A DNA stretch of 64,000 bases. It comes from a bacterium. GTDB lineage: Bacteria; Bacteroidota; Bacteroidia; Bacteroidales; Muribaculaceae. A model generated the notes under the pieces. The model worked only from the letters and a program-made list of their open reading frames with translations. It did not search any database and had not been told where the DNA came from. The translations under genes and the position numbers were made by a program. The stretch is taken from positions 1 through 64,000 of the forward strand of contig SFTJ01000008.1 in assembly GCA_004563195.1 (NCBI GenBank), written 5' to 3'. The number at the start of each line of letters is the position of its first letter. Position 1 is the stretch's first letter. Below, piece after piece: positions 33,515-42,512 of this stretch.

Positions 33515-35965
33515 ATGATTTACCCGAAAAATTTTGAAAGCAAGATAGGATTCGACACCGTCAGAGCCGAAATTGAGCGGCGGTGCATCAGCCCTCTTGG
33601 CACTTCGCATTGTGCCAAGATTCACTTTTCGTCGCGTTTCGACGAGGTCACAAGTTGGCTCAATCAGACCAACGAATTTCTCACTATCATCAATAGTGGC
33701 AAAGAGTTTCCGCTTAACCACTTCTTCGATGTGCGCCCGGCGCTGAAAGCCATACAGGTGCCCGGCAGCTTTATCACCGAGGCCAATCTCTTCGACTTGC
33801 AGCGCTCGCTCATCACCATCACCGAGATTGTGCGCTTTTTCCGCACCGATAATCCCGACGACCAATCACCATACCCTGCACTTTGCCTTCTCACCGAGAA
33901 GATGCACGACTTCCCCATTATTCTAACGGAAATTTCGCGCATTCTCGACAAATTCGGCAACGTGAAGGACTCGGCTTCGCCCGAATTGCTCGAACTGCGC
34001 CGTTCGCTCATGTCCACCACAGCGAGCATCAATAGCATAATGCGAGGCATCATCACGCAAGCCCGTCAGGATGGCTATCTCGACAAGGACGCCACGCCGT
34101 CTATTCGAGACGGACGCCTGGTGCTACCCGTTTCGCCGATGCACAAACGCAAAATTCGCGGTATAGTTCACGACGAATCGGCTACCGGCAGAACCGTGTT
34201 TATCGAGCCCGCCGAAATAGTGGAAGCCAACAATCGCATACGCGAAATAGAGGCTGAAATACATCGCGAGGTGATAAGAATACTCACACAGGTCACCGAT
34301 GTGATTCGCCCGCATATCCCCGATTTGCTCGAATCGTATGAAACACTCGGATGTTTCGACTTTATCCGCGCCAAAGCTCTCTTTGCGCAGGACATTGACG
34401 CTTGCCTGCCTCATATCGAGAAAAAAGCTCAAATCGAACTCTATCACGCTGTTCACCCGGCTCTGCTCATTGCCCTTCGCGAACAGGGCAAAGAGGTGGT
34501 GCCTCTCAATGTCACTCTCACCAAGAAGGACCGCATATTGGTGATTTCGGGTCCTAATGCCGGTGGCAAATCGGTGTGCCTCAAAACGGTGGGTGTGGTG
34601 CAATATATGACGCAATGTGGCATCTTGCCGCCGGTCTACTACAATTCGCACATCGGCATGTTCCGAAGCATTTTCATCGACATCGGCGATCAGCAGTCGA
34701 TAGAAAACGACCTCAGCACCTACAGCTCTCATCTATATAATATGAAGATGATGCTCAACCGTGCCGACAACACTTCGCTCATCCTCATCGATGAGTTCGG
34801 TAGCGGCACCGAGCCGCAGATTGGTGCTGCCTTGGCTCAAGCCATTTTGCATCAAATCAACGACAAACGCGTGTTCGGCATCATCACCACTCACTATCAG
34901 AACCTCAAACACTATGCCGACGACACCGATGGCCTGATTAACGGCGCCATGCTCTACGACCGTCAGCACATGCAGCCGCTTTTCCAACTCTCGGTGGGCT
35001 ACCCGGGCAGCTCGTTTGCCATAGAAATAGCGCGAAAAATAGGCATCCCCGCCGAGGTTATCAGCGAGGCATCGCAAATAGTGGGCAGCGACTACATCAA
35101 TATGGACAAATATCTCCTCGACATAGCTCGCGACCGAAAATACTGGGAAACCAAGCGTCAGGAAATTCACAACAAGGAAAAACGCCTCGACGAGGTGGCT
35201 GAGCAATACAATGCCCAAGTGGAGAATTTGCGCACTCAGCAGCGTGAAATAATTCACGCCGCCAAAGCCGAAGCTAAAGATATTCTCTCCAAAACCAATG
35301 CCAACATTGAGCGCACCATTCGCGAAATACGCACCGCTCAAGCCGAAAAAGAGAAAACCAAGGAATTGCGCCGCCAACTCGATGAGTTCAAACAGCGCAT
35401 TCAGCATGCCGACGCCGATGATGCTGTGCCCAATATGCCCAAACCGCTTCCGGGCAAGAAAAAACAGCAGCCCAAAAAGGCGCAGCCAATTGCCGAACCA
35501 CAAAACCTCAGCGTGGGCGACAATGTGACTATCGACAACTCCACTTCGGTGGGCGAAATCATAGCTATCGAAGGGAATAAGGCCGTGGTGGCTATTGGCG
35601 GATTCATCACACGCGCTCCACTGGCAAAGCTCAAGCCCACTTTGCGCAAAGCCGATAAGCCCAAAGCGTCGTCGGCTGTCACCAAAGCCACCGGCGATGC
35701 CTTGCGCGAGCGTCAGCTCAACTTCAACCCCGACATCGATGTTCGAGGCATGCGTGGCGACGAAGCCATTCAAGCCGTCACCTATTTCCTCGACGACGCC
35801 ATTCAGTTCAGCAGCAAAAATGTGCGCATTCTGCACGGCACCGGCAATGGCATACTCCGCACTCTCATTCGCGAATATCTCAACACCGTGCCCGGCGTAA
35901 GAGCCTATCACGATGAGCACATACAACTCGGCGGCGCCGGCATAACCGTAGTGGAATTATCTTAA
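33515..35965 (+). CDS. mutS2: Endonuclease MutS2
   Basis: This 816-residue MutS-family ATPase lacks the mismatch-recognition domain. MutS2 proteins suppress recombination and, in some bacteria, rescue collided ribosomes. The N-terminus MIYPKNFESKIGFD is typical and fixes the start. Walker A is ISGPNAGGKSVCLKT (about residues 345-359) and Walker B ILIDEFGSGTEPQIGAAL. A long coiled coil follows at about 515-640 (Lys/Glu/Gln-rich), then a KOW-like strand region, and a C-terminal Smr nuclease domain from about 735 with DVRGMRGDEA and ILHGTGNGILR. All parts are intact. Confidence 0.95.
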   Translation: MIYPKNFESKIGFDTVRAEIERRCISPLGTSHCAKIHFSSRFDEVTSWLNQTNEFLTIINSGKEFPLNHFFDVRPALKAIQVPGSFITEANLFDLQRSLITITEIVRFFRTDNPDDQSPYPALCLLTEKMHDFPIILTEISRILDKFGNVKDSASPELLELRRSLMSTTASINSIMRGIITQARQDGYLDKDATPSIRDGRLVLPVSPMHKRKIRGIVHDESATGRTVFIEPAEIVEANNRIREIEAEIHREVIRILTQVTDVIRPHIPDLLESYETLGCFDFIRAKALFAQDIDACLPHIEKKAQIELYHAVHPALLIALREQGKEVVPLNVTLTKKDRILVISGPNAGGKSVCLKTVGVVQYMTQCGILPPVYYNSHIGMFRSIFIDIGDQQSIENDLSTYSSHLYNMKMMLNRADNTSLILIDEFGSGTEPQIGAALAQAILHQINDKRVFGIITTHYQNLKHYADDTDGLINGAMLYDRQHMQPLFQLSVGYPGSSFAIEIARKIGIPAEVISEASQIVGSDYINMDKYLLDIARDRKYWETKRQEIHNKEKRLDEVAEQYNAQVENLRTQQREIIHAAKAEAKDILSKTNANIERTIREIRTAQAEKEKTKELRRQLDEFKQRIQHADADDAVPNMPKPLPGKKKQQPKKAQPIAEPQNLSVGDNVTIDNSTSVGEIIAIEGNKAVVAIGGFITRAPLAKLKPTLRKADKPKASSAVTKATGDALRERQLNFNPDIDVRGMRGDEAIQAVTYFLDDAIQFSSKNVRILHGTGNGILRTLIREYLNTVPGVRAYHDEHIQLGGAGITVVELS

Positions 35966-35988
35966 TTCAGCTTACATTATAGTGACAA

Positions 35989-36014
35989 AAAAGCTCGCCG
36001 AATAGCGAGCTTTT
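35989..36014. terminator. Bidirectional terminator after mutS2
   Basis: A 10-bp perfect stem (AAAAGCTCGC), 6-base loop, with TTTTG on the plus side and six A's on the left, giving a T-run for the convergent minus-strand gene. Confidence 0.85.
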
Positions 36015-36042
36015 GTTATTTTCAGTATTCTTATAGACACAC

Positions 36043-37356
36043 TTATTTGCGACGGGAAAACAACCGCGACACCACACCCACAAGTAGCACCAAAACAAGC
36101 AAAGTCACCAATCTGTAGCCCATATTGCTGCTGGTGAAATAGTCGCTGTAAGGATACATCTCATTGATCAAACAAGAGAAATCCCAAATAGCCGAAAACA
36201 ATGTCAAAAGCGAAAGCACAAACAGCAGTCCGTTAACAAGGCGATCGTTGGCAGCGTCGCGTCTGCCCTTCTCCTTGTCGATTATGCCATACAATTGTTC
36301 TTTTTCCTCGGCAATGCATAGGCCTTTGTCGATGGCCTCGTCGAGCAACACCGGTAGAAAATTGTAGCTCACTTTGTGGAAACAACACTTGCGCTCAAAT
36401 TCCTCAAAACGTTGCAAAAGAGTATCGATGGGCGAACGGCTCACACCAAACGCCGTGCTCAGTTGTCGTAGCGCCGTAGTTCGGTCTTGAAGAGCCTCAC
36501 GCAGCTGCACATTCAACCCGAACAAGAAACTCTTCACCATAAGCGAGTGTAGATATATCATGCCAAAATAGCACTTGCTCCATTGATCTATCATTTTTGA
36601 CGAAAGATTCACTCCATGAACGGTGAATGTGTCGTTGAGCGCCAAGGCATGCCATGAGTCGAAAACACTCACACGGCTCTCATCGAGAATTTTATTGAGA
36701 TACACCTCACTCACTCCGCTGCCTTTGAGTTCGCCTTTGGTTACCTTCGACACCGAACCCATCTGGTAGAGTGTTACATCGCTAAGCACACTTGCCATAT
36801 CGGCATTGTCATCACTCGTTTGGCTATTGATAATCTGGAAAATTCTAAACTTATTGCCCTGCTCCACCAGCGTCGACACTCCGCAAGCATCACTGCCGGT
36901 GAGAGCACGATACTGCACCAACAGCGGGTCGATAGCCAATCGCATAAACTCGCCATGATCCTCAGCCGAATAATAATCTACCATACGCAACGATGCAAGC
37001 ACCGCTGTGGCTTTATTTAAATCGTCGGCATCAAAACTCACGCCTATTTTTAGCAATGTCACATCCATAGGCATAAGATACAGGCTTAAATCGTCGATAG
37101 CCAATTCTACATCGCCACTCTTGGTGGCAAACGCCATCTTCTCTCCCACCTTTCGACTCAGTTCCACACAACCCTTGTCGGCATCAGTATCGGCAAAACA
37201 AAAATCCACAAACTCGGGATAATAAATCCTCTTCATATCGGCAATATACTTGTCACCGGGTATCTTCTGTTCCCAGCCGTCTGATTCCATTTTTTCGAAA
37301 TTCGCTTGTATGTTGCGTGTGAAGTAGCCACACAAAAATGCTCTTACCTCGTGCAT
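36043..37356 (-). CDS. Unknown protein with two C-terminal membrane helices, divergent from STAND NTPase
   Basis: I do not recognise a family. The 437-residue protein has no signal peptide. Residues 1-360 look soluble and alpha-helical, with several acidic patches (FADTDADKGC, GDVELAIDDL) and a helical stretch around 250-350 that could form a coiled coil (REALQDRTTALRQLSTAF, then TLLQRFEEFERKC). Two membrane helices follow at about 375-396 and 415-432, ending in a basic FSRRK, so both ends probably face the cytoplasm. This cytoplasmic-body plus hairpin topology recalls CorA-like channels, but no GMN motif is present. The gene is 142 bases from, and divergent to, the NTPase at 37499, which suggests a functional pair. 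A membrane effector is one hypothesis. Confidence 0.75.
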   Translation of the reverse strand: MHEVRAFLCGYFTRNIQANFEKMESDGWEQKIPGDKYIADMKRIYYPEFVDFCFADTDADKGCVELSRKVGEKMAFATKSGDVELAIDDLSLYLMPMDVTLLKIGVSFDADDLNKATAVLASLRMVDYYSAEDHGEFMRLAIDPLLVQYRALTGSDACGVSTLVEQGNKFRIFQIINSQTSDDNADMASVLSDVTLYQMGSVSKVTKGELKGSGVSEVYLNKILDESRVSVFDSWHALALNDTFTVHGVNLSSKMIDQWSKCYFGMIYLHSLMVKSFLFGLNVQLREALQDRTTALRQLSTAFGVSRSPIDTLLQRFEEFERKCCFHKVSYNFLPVLLDEAIDKGLCIAEEKEQLYGIIDKEKGRRDAANDRLVNGLLFVLSLLTLFSAIWDFSCLINEMYPYSDYFTSSNMGYRLVTLLVLVLLVGVVSRLFSRRK

Positions 37357-37396
37357 AGTTTTATGTAATTATTTATGTTTCTTATCTCTATTTATG

Positions 37397-37404
37397 CAAA
37401 AATA
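37397..37404 (-). promoter_or_regulatory. -7 box of the membrane protein gene
   Basis: TATTTTTG on the minus strand, about 40 bases before the start codon. On the plus strand of the same 142-base spacer, TATCTTTA (37448-37455) is a one-mismatch -7 box for the NTPase gene. The AT-rich spacer may be a shared control region. Confidence 0.4.
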
Positions 37405-37498
37405 GACATTTTCAGAACATTATTGGGTAAATAAAACAAAATAATTATATCTTTACAAGGAAATTATTTCATAAACCTCCACGATAATAGTAAAATCC

Positions 37499-40400
37499 AT
37501 GAATCAGACCTTCAACATACCTTCTGAGAAAATATCTCTATTGCCTTATACGCTCTCCCACCCAATAAAGCAAGCTGCCGATGCCATACAAGCTCAGCAT
37601 TACGGGAAAGCGATGAACCACTTGATAGATTTTTTCGAGATTTCCACTCCGTTTTGCTCATTTGTGTTTCTTCGTTTGCTTCAATTAGCTGCCGCCGACA
37701 ATGCTGCCATTCAACCTGCTCTCAGGCAGTTTGTAGATAAAATCGACAGCAAGCGACCACTATCGTTTGGCGACTGGCTCAACGACCTTCTCACTCCTCT
37801 TATTGCCACTGCAGCCAAGCACATTCCGCAAGCAAGCCTCACCGAAGCGTTCTGCAACAATATTTACATAAAACGCCGAAACATTTTGCTCGGCAGCAAA
37901 GCATCGCCAAGCATAGTGCAACTTCGCAACGAATATCGTGGGCATAGCACCACACTCTCGGAGGAAATATATAAGCAAGTGGTGGATTTGCTCATTCCGC
38001 GCACAGTCAGCATGCTCAATGCCATTTTGCCTCTCGCATCTTGCTCCTATGAGATTAACTGCCGCTGCTACAAAATCAGCTTCGCTGAGGCTCCTGACCG
38101 GCCTGCAGTCACTATCGACCTCTACCCGCTTGTGTTCTGCGACGATAACGACTATCGCTATGTGTTTCAAACGCTCAAAGACGAAAACGCCGCTTACACA
38201 TCAAGCAACGAAAACGCCGTAACCTTAATCACCGAATCGCTCAATAGCGCTATCGATAAGGATTTGCAGCAAATCTCTCCTTGGTTCGACATCGCAAAGA
38301 ATCTCAATTGGGAAGAAGCAAAGATGTACATGAAACTCCAGTCTCAGCAATTCCTGAAAAGAGTGTATGCCGAAAAAAAATATAATCGTGAGCTCTTTGT
38401 AGAACGCACGGCTCTCACCAATTCGCTCAACGCATTTTGGCAAAGTAGTGCATCGCTGTTTCCTCTCATCGGCGAGGCTGGTCAGGGAAAAACCAACCAA
38501 CTCGCCTATTGGACCGAGCAACTCATAGCACATGATAAGCCCGTGCTAATATTCAATTCATCCGATTTTACATCGGTTTCGCTCGGCAATTACCTAAAAG
38601 GAGTATTCTCTTTCAATATTCGCAAAGATATACGCCGACTGTGCGAAAACATCAACCGCCTTGCCGAGCAAAACTGTCAGCACATCTACATATTCTTCGA
38701 TGCCATAAACGAATGTCTGAAATATGCCGACGACGAATCGGGTGCCGAAGGTCCGCTTGCTCTGTATCGCGACATCTGCGCCATTCTTGGGCAAACGGAG
38801 TTCTCGCAATTCAAAATTCTATTCACATGCCGTGGCTTTACTTGGAAAAATATGATTTTACCGCACACTCAAGGACAAAGCGACATAATTTTCAACGACC
38901 ACAGCGAAGGCACAAAGGTGCGCGGCTTCAATAACGACGAAGTCGCTCGCGCCTACGACATTTATCAACAACTCTACCAGATGCACACGCCATTCGACCA
39001 AATCGACCGCCGCGTGGCTCTGCGCCTCACCGACCCGCTCACACTGAAGTTTGCATCAACCATATTTCTCGGCAAAGCTCTCTCGGAAAGTCCTGCCGAC
39101 TACACCTCAATCACGCTTTTCCGCACTATGTGCAGCGAAATTGCCAACTCTTATGCCGGCAAACAGCAAAGCACCATTCTGCAACTCATAGGCCGACACC
39201 TGCTGAAGTGCTATCTTTCGGGCGAGCCTACCGATGGCATCGATGTAAGCGAACTGCGCGACGCTCTTTCGCAGCCCAATGCCGAATTGCACCAGTTGGC
39301 CAACCTTATATATAAGTCCGACGGAATAAGCATCGCTTATGCCGAACTGCTAAACAAGGCCGACCGCCCTATTCTGAAAGAAGTGAGGCGAAACACAGCC
39401 AAGGGCGAACGCATCTACATACAGTTTATCTACGAACGTTTTTTGGAATACATTCTCTCACAAGCTTTTATCGAGATGCACAGCTCACCACAGCCGGGTC
39501 ATTTCATCGATGCTCTTAATGCCACCGAGGCGAGTGTGGTGTGGATTGGTGCCCTACGCAATGCCCTGATTGATACATGCATTTCTGCCGACAACTTCGA
39601 CATTTTCATTCAACTTCACAACAATTGGGGCGACGACTACAATGTGATGTCGCTGCTCAACGATTTCATAGGTGCACTTATCTCCGAAAACTACGAGAAT
39701 CAGCTCTTCCGATTGCTTAAACTTCTCATCAGCGGCTCACAGACCGACAATGACCTAATTGAGCAATTCAACCAAGTGGTGAAAACCATCGAAAGCAACC
39801 AAGCCGACGACAACACCATCGGCCTTCACAAATCGCTCGCCGCACAACTTTCTTCCACCATCAGCCTCAAACGATTAGCCTCGGTCAGCCTGATTAACGG
39901 AGTTCTCCTCACCGACTATTTCAACGAGAATTTGTATAAACACGATGTGATGGCTCTGCTATGGCAAATAATGACCGACCCCATCTACGACATACGCAAC
40001 GACTCATGCATGTATGCCTATTATCTATCCAAGCGCCGCCACACATCGAACCACACTCCACTCAAGCAGAACCTTACCGAGTGCATCATCGTTGAGATGT
40101 ACACCAGCATCAAGCAGCATGCTCTTCCTCGAGTGCTAGCTTCGCCCAAGTTGCGCAAAAAGGCGCTATTATTCCTTGAGACTGCCAGCCGACTTGCCGT
40201 GCTGCTCATCATCGACAACACGCTCGCCCGCGACTCTCACAATCTGCAACAAGCCACCAAAATGCTTGGCGAAATCAAATCGATATTCCGATATTTCACC
40301 GCCAATCTCTATCTGATTAAAATCTTCTTGCCTTTCTTCCAAATTGCGATGAAGAAGCAGATAACATTTCAATCCGATTATGTTAACAACGCAATGGAAT

Positions 40401-41533
40401 ATCAAGCGCATTGGCACAAAAGCACCTTTAACGATATTGCTTACAACGGCGCATGTTGGACTCGCAAAGATGTAGACACCGCCATGAGCTTCTGCCATCA
40501 CCATGTGAAGTCGCTCCAAGGTTTCACACCCGAGCAAAAAGCCCACGAACAGCAAAAATGGCTACAATTTCACGATAAGGTGCTATCGGCTTACCGCAGC
40601 GGCGACTCATTCAGCTATTTCGTACTCGAGCGCATTCAGGTGATTATGGGTGTGAGCAATTGGAACAATATAAAACCCATAATCGAGGCTTTCTTCTCCA
40701 ACGAATTCCGCTCTACCAAGTGGTTCGACTACAGCCAAATGTCGATGCTCTACGTTCTATATCAGATAGCGCTTCAAAGCCACCAACCCAATGCTGAATT
40801 GCTCGACACTTACACCCGAGAGGCTTCCGACTGGACGCTGCGATGCCGTGGCTTGTTCGCCGGACACCATAGTCATAAAGCCAACTCGCGAGGTCAATAC
40901 AAACGCAATCTAATGAGCTGGTATGCAGCTGTATACTTTGCCACCAATCCCGATTGCAGCCAAAACGATGCTAATGCTATGCCGGCATTCTATGCTCTCA
41001 TCGAACACGCTACGACTAACAAGGACCGAGAACTGCTCACCCACCTTGTAGAGAACATTCAGGAGATGATTACCGACATAGGACTTCCGGAAGCCGCTCT
41101 GCAACTGCTTGCTCACATTATGGGTAAATTCGATACCATAGAGCAAGTCAATGAGTTCGATAACACACCATCGCACCGCGATGGGTTCTATCAGTTTGGA
41201 ATAGTGAAACTGATAGGCAATGTGCTCAGCACCGCCAAGAACTATTGTCCCGAACTCGTTAACCGCTTCTTGCAGCACGATGTGGCTTCCCTACCTTTCC
41301 CGGGAATTAATTCCTATCGCGACAACCTGCTAAACTACAATCCCAGTGGCGAAAGTCTGCAAGATGTGCTCACGCACAAATTCGGCAACTTCCTCATATT
41401 CTCACTCGTGAACGTAGAAGCTATCGATGATTTCTCGGTTGAAGCCATTGCTGCTGCATCGCGTTCAAAGGACGTTTTTGCTTGGTTTGAGCAAGTTGTG
41501 AAAATTTTAATTCGTCATTTATTCTTAAAATAA
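37499..41533 (+). CDS. Large STAND-like P-loop NTPase, candidate immune sensor
   Basis: This 1344-residue protein has three parts. Residues 1-300 form a helical N-terminal domain with the motif LRNEYRGHSTTL (Arg143, His149). The NTPase core has Walker A GEAGQGKT at 325-332 and Walker B IYIFFDAINE at 396-405. A sensor-like FTCRGFTW follows near 442-449, so the layout is that of NACHT/STAND ATPases. From about 520 to the end is a long, mostly helical region rich in Leu, Asn and His with no clear short repeat; in STAND proteins this part senses a ligand. There is no signal peptide or membrane segment. STAND proteins with N-terminal effector domains include antiphage Avs systems, but I cannot assign a named family. 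The downstream gene has its own promoter. Confidence 0.8.
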   Translation: MNQTFNIPSEKISLLPYTLSHPIKQAADAIQAQHYGKAMNHLIDFFEISTPFCSFVFLRLLQLAAADNAAIQPALRQFVDKIDSKRPLSFGDWLNDLLTPLIATAAKHIPQASLTEAFCNNIYIKRRNILLGSKASPSIVQLRNEYRGHSTTLSEEIYKQVVDLLIPRTVSMLNAILPLASCSYEINCRCYKISFAEAPDRPAVTIDLYPLVFCDDNDYRYVFQTLKDENAAYTSSNENAVTLITESLNSAIDKDLQQISPWFDIAKNLNWEEAKMYMKLQSQQFLKRVYAEKKYNRELFVERTALTNSLNAFWQSSASLFPLIGEAGQGKTNQLAYWTEQLIAHDKPVLIFNSSDFTSVSLGNYLKGVFSFNIRKDIRRLCENINRLAEQNCQHIYIFFDAINECLKYADDESGAEGPLALYRDICAILGQTEFSQFKILFTCRGFTWKNMILPHTQGQSDIIFNDHSEGTKVRGFNNDEVARAYDIYQQLYQMHTPFDQIDRRVALRLTDPLTLKFASTIFLGKALSESPADYTSITLFRTMCSEIANSYAGKQQSTILQLIGRHLLKCYLSGEPTDGIDVSELRDALSQPNAELHQLANLIYKSDGISIAYAELLNKADRPILKEVRRNTAKGERIYIQFIYERFLEYILSQAFIEMHSSPQPGHFIDALNATEASVVWIGALRNALIDTCISADNFDIFIQLHNNWGDDYNVMSLLNDFIGALISENYENQLFRLLKLLISGSQTDNDLIEQFNQVVKTIESNQADDNTIGLHKSLAAQLSSTISLKRLASVSLINGVLLTDYFNENLYKHDVMALLWQIMTDPIYDIRNDSCMYAYYLSKRRHTSNHTPLKQNLTECIIVEMYTSIKQHALPRVLASPKLRKKALLFLETASRLAVLLIIDNTLARDSHNLQQATKMLGEIKSIFRYFTANLYLIKIFLPFFQIAMKKQITFQSDYVNNAMEYQAHWHKSTFNDIAYNGACWTRKDVDTAMSFCHHHVKSLQGFTPEQKAHEQQKWLQFHDKVLSAYRSGDSFSYFVLERIQVIMGVSNWNNIKPIIEAFFSNEFRSTKWFDYSQMSMLYVLYQIALQSHQPNAELLDTYTREASDWTLRCRGLFAGHHSHKANSRGQYKRNLMSWYAAVYFATNPDCSQNDANAMPAFYALIEHATTNKDRELLTHLVENIQEMITDIGLPEAALQLLAHIMGKFDTIEQVNEFDNTPSHRDGFYQFGIVKLIGNVLSTAKNYCPELVNRFLQHDVASLPFPGINSYRDNLLNYNPSGESLQDVLTHKFGNFLIFSLVNVEAIDDFSVEAIAAASRSKDVFAWFEQVVKILIRHLFLK

Positions 41534-41534
41534 C

Positions 41535-41542
41535 TAACTTTG
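41535..41542 (+). promoter_or_regulatory. -7 box of the glycerophosphodiesterase gene
   Basis: TAACTTTG directly after the NTPase stop codon, 30 bases before the next start. It separates the NTPase from the downstream core gene. Confidence 0.5.
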
Positions 41543-41572
41543 TCGTTCTAAAACCGAAAACAATAAAACATT

Positions 41573-42457
41573 ATGCGAATGACAACAATAGTAATAATCA
41601 CAATAGTGACGCTTGTGGTAATATATGTAGCATCTATTTTCATACCGTCGCTAATCTTCTATCAGCGGGGCTACACTGCAGAGTCGCTCAAAGGCAAAGT
41701 GATAGTGGCTCACCGAGGGGGAGCAAGTCTAGCACCCGAGAACTCGCTGCTTGCCATCGAAAAAGGCATTCTCAGCGGTGCCGATATGATAGAAATCGAT
41801 ATACATCAAACACTCGACAATGCCATTGTGGTATGTCACGACCCTACGCTCGACCGCACCACCACAGGCAAAGGAAAAATAGCCGAACTGACCCTCGCAC
41901 AAATCAAGCAATTCAATATTATCGACAGCGATGGCAATGCCACCGATGAGCGCATTGCCACTCTGCAGCAAGTGCTCGACCTGGTAGAAAGCTACCGAGC
42001 TAAAGGGTCGAAAGTAACTATGCTTATCGAAATTAAGCACGCCTCGGGACAATATCCGGGCATTGAACAACGACTCGTCGACGAAATTCGCCGTCGAGAC
42101 GCTTTCGACTGGTGCACCGCGCAGTCGTTTGCCGACCCGGTATTGTTCACACTACATTCGCTCTGTCCCGAACTGCGCATCGAGAAACTATTGATTTGTC
42201 GCCTGCCGGGCTTGCCTTTAATTATCGACGGATTTAACATCACCCGCTTTTCCTACGAAAAATACCACTTTGTGAGTTCGTTCAACTTTATGTGGCAAGG
42301 CACAAGCCGTGGCGATATCCTCGACATTCACAATCACGGCAAGGAAGTGAAGTTGTGGACGATGGAAGGCGTGGATGTTCCGATGCTCGATGCCGACGGT
42401 TTTATCACCAATCGCCCCGATATATGGCAAAACACCCGCATAAGTTTTGGAAGATAG
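41573..42457 (+). CDS. Glycerophosphodiester phosphodiesterase, membrane-anchored
   Basis: The enzyme hydrolyses glycerophosphodiesters to glycerol-3-phosphate and an alcohol. The 294-residue protein has an N-terminal membrane helix (residues 5-30), then the GDPD TIM barrel. Motifs are VIVAHRGGASLAPENS (catalytic His), IEIDIHQTLDNAIVVCHDPTLDRTTTGKG (metal-binding Glu/Asp and second His, read in pieces), and MLIEIKHASG. The C-terminus has VKLWTMEGVDVP and GFITNRPD, typical barrel closure. The anchor suggests action at the periplasmic face of the membrane. Confidence 0.93.
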   Translation: MRMTTIVIITIVTLVVIYVASIFIPSLIFYQRGYTAESLKGKVIVAHRGGASLAPENSLLAIEKGILSGADMIEIDIHQTLDNAIVVCHDPTLDRTTTGKGKIAELTLAQIKQFNIIDSDGNATDERIATLQQVLDLVESYRAKGSKVTMLIEIKHASGQYPGIEQRLVDEIRRRDAFDWCTAQSFADPVLFTLHSLCPELRIEKLLICRLPGLPLIIDGFNITRFSYEKYHFVSSFNFMWQGTSRGDILDIHNHGKEVKLWTMEGVDVPMLDADGFITNRPDIWQNTRISFGR

Positions 42458-42477
42458 GCTTTTCTGTATTAAATTTG
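42445..42477 (+). promoter_or_regulatory. Promoter of the kinase gene at 42513
   Basis: TTTTG (42445-42449), 20 bases, TAAATTTG (42470-42477): a full consensus pair overlapping the end of the preceding gene. It supports the ATG at 42513 over the longer frame from 42447. Confidence 0.7.
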
Positions 42478-42512
42478 CAATAGACATAACAACCGATAAA
42501 CTTAAAACCAAA

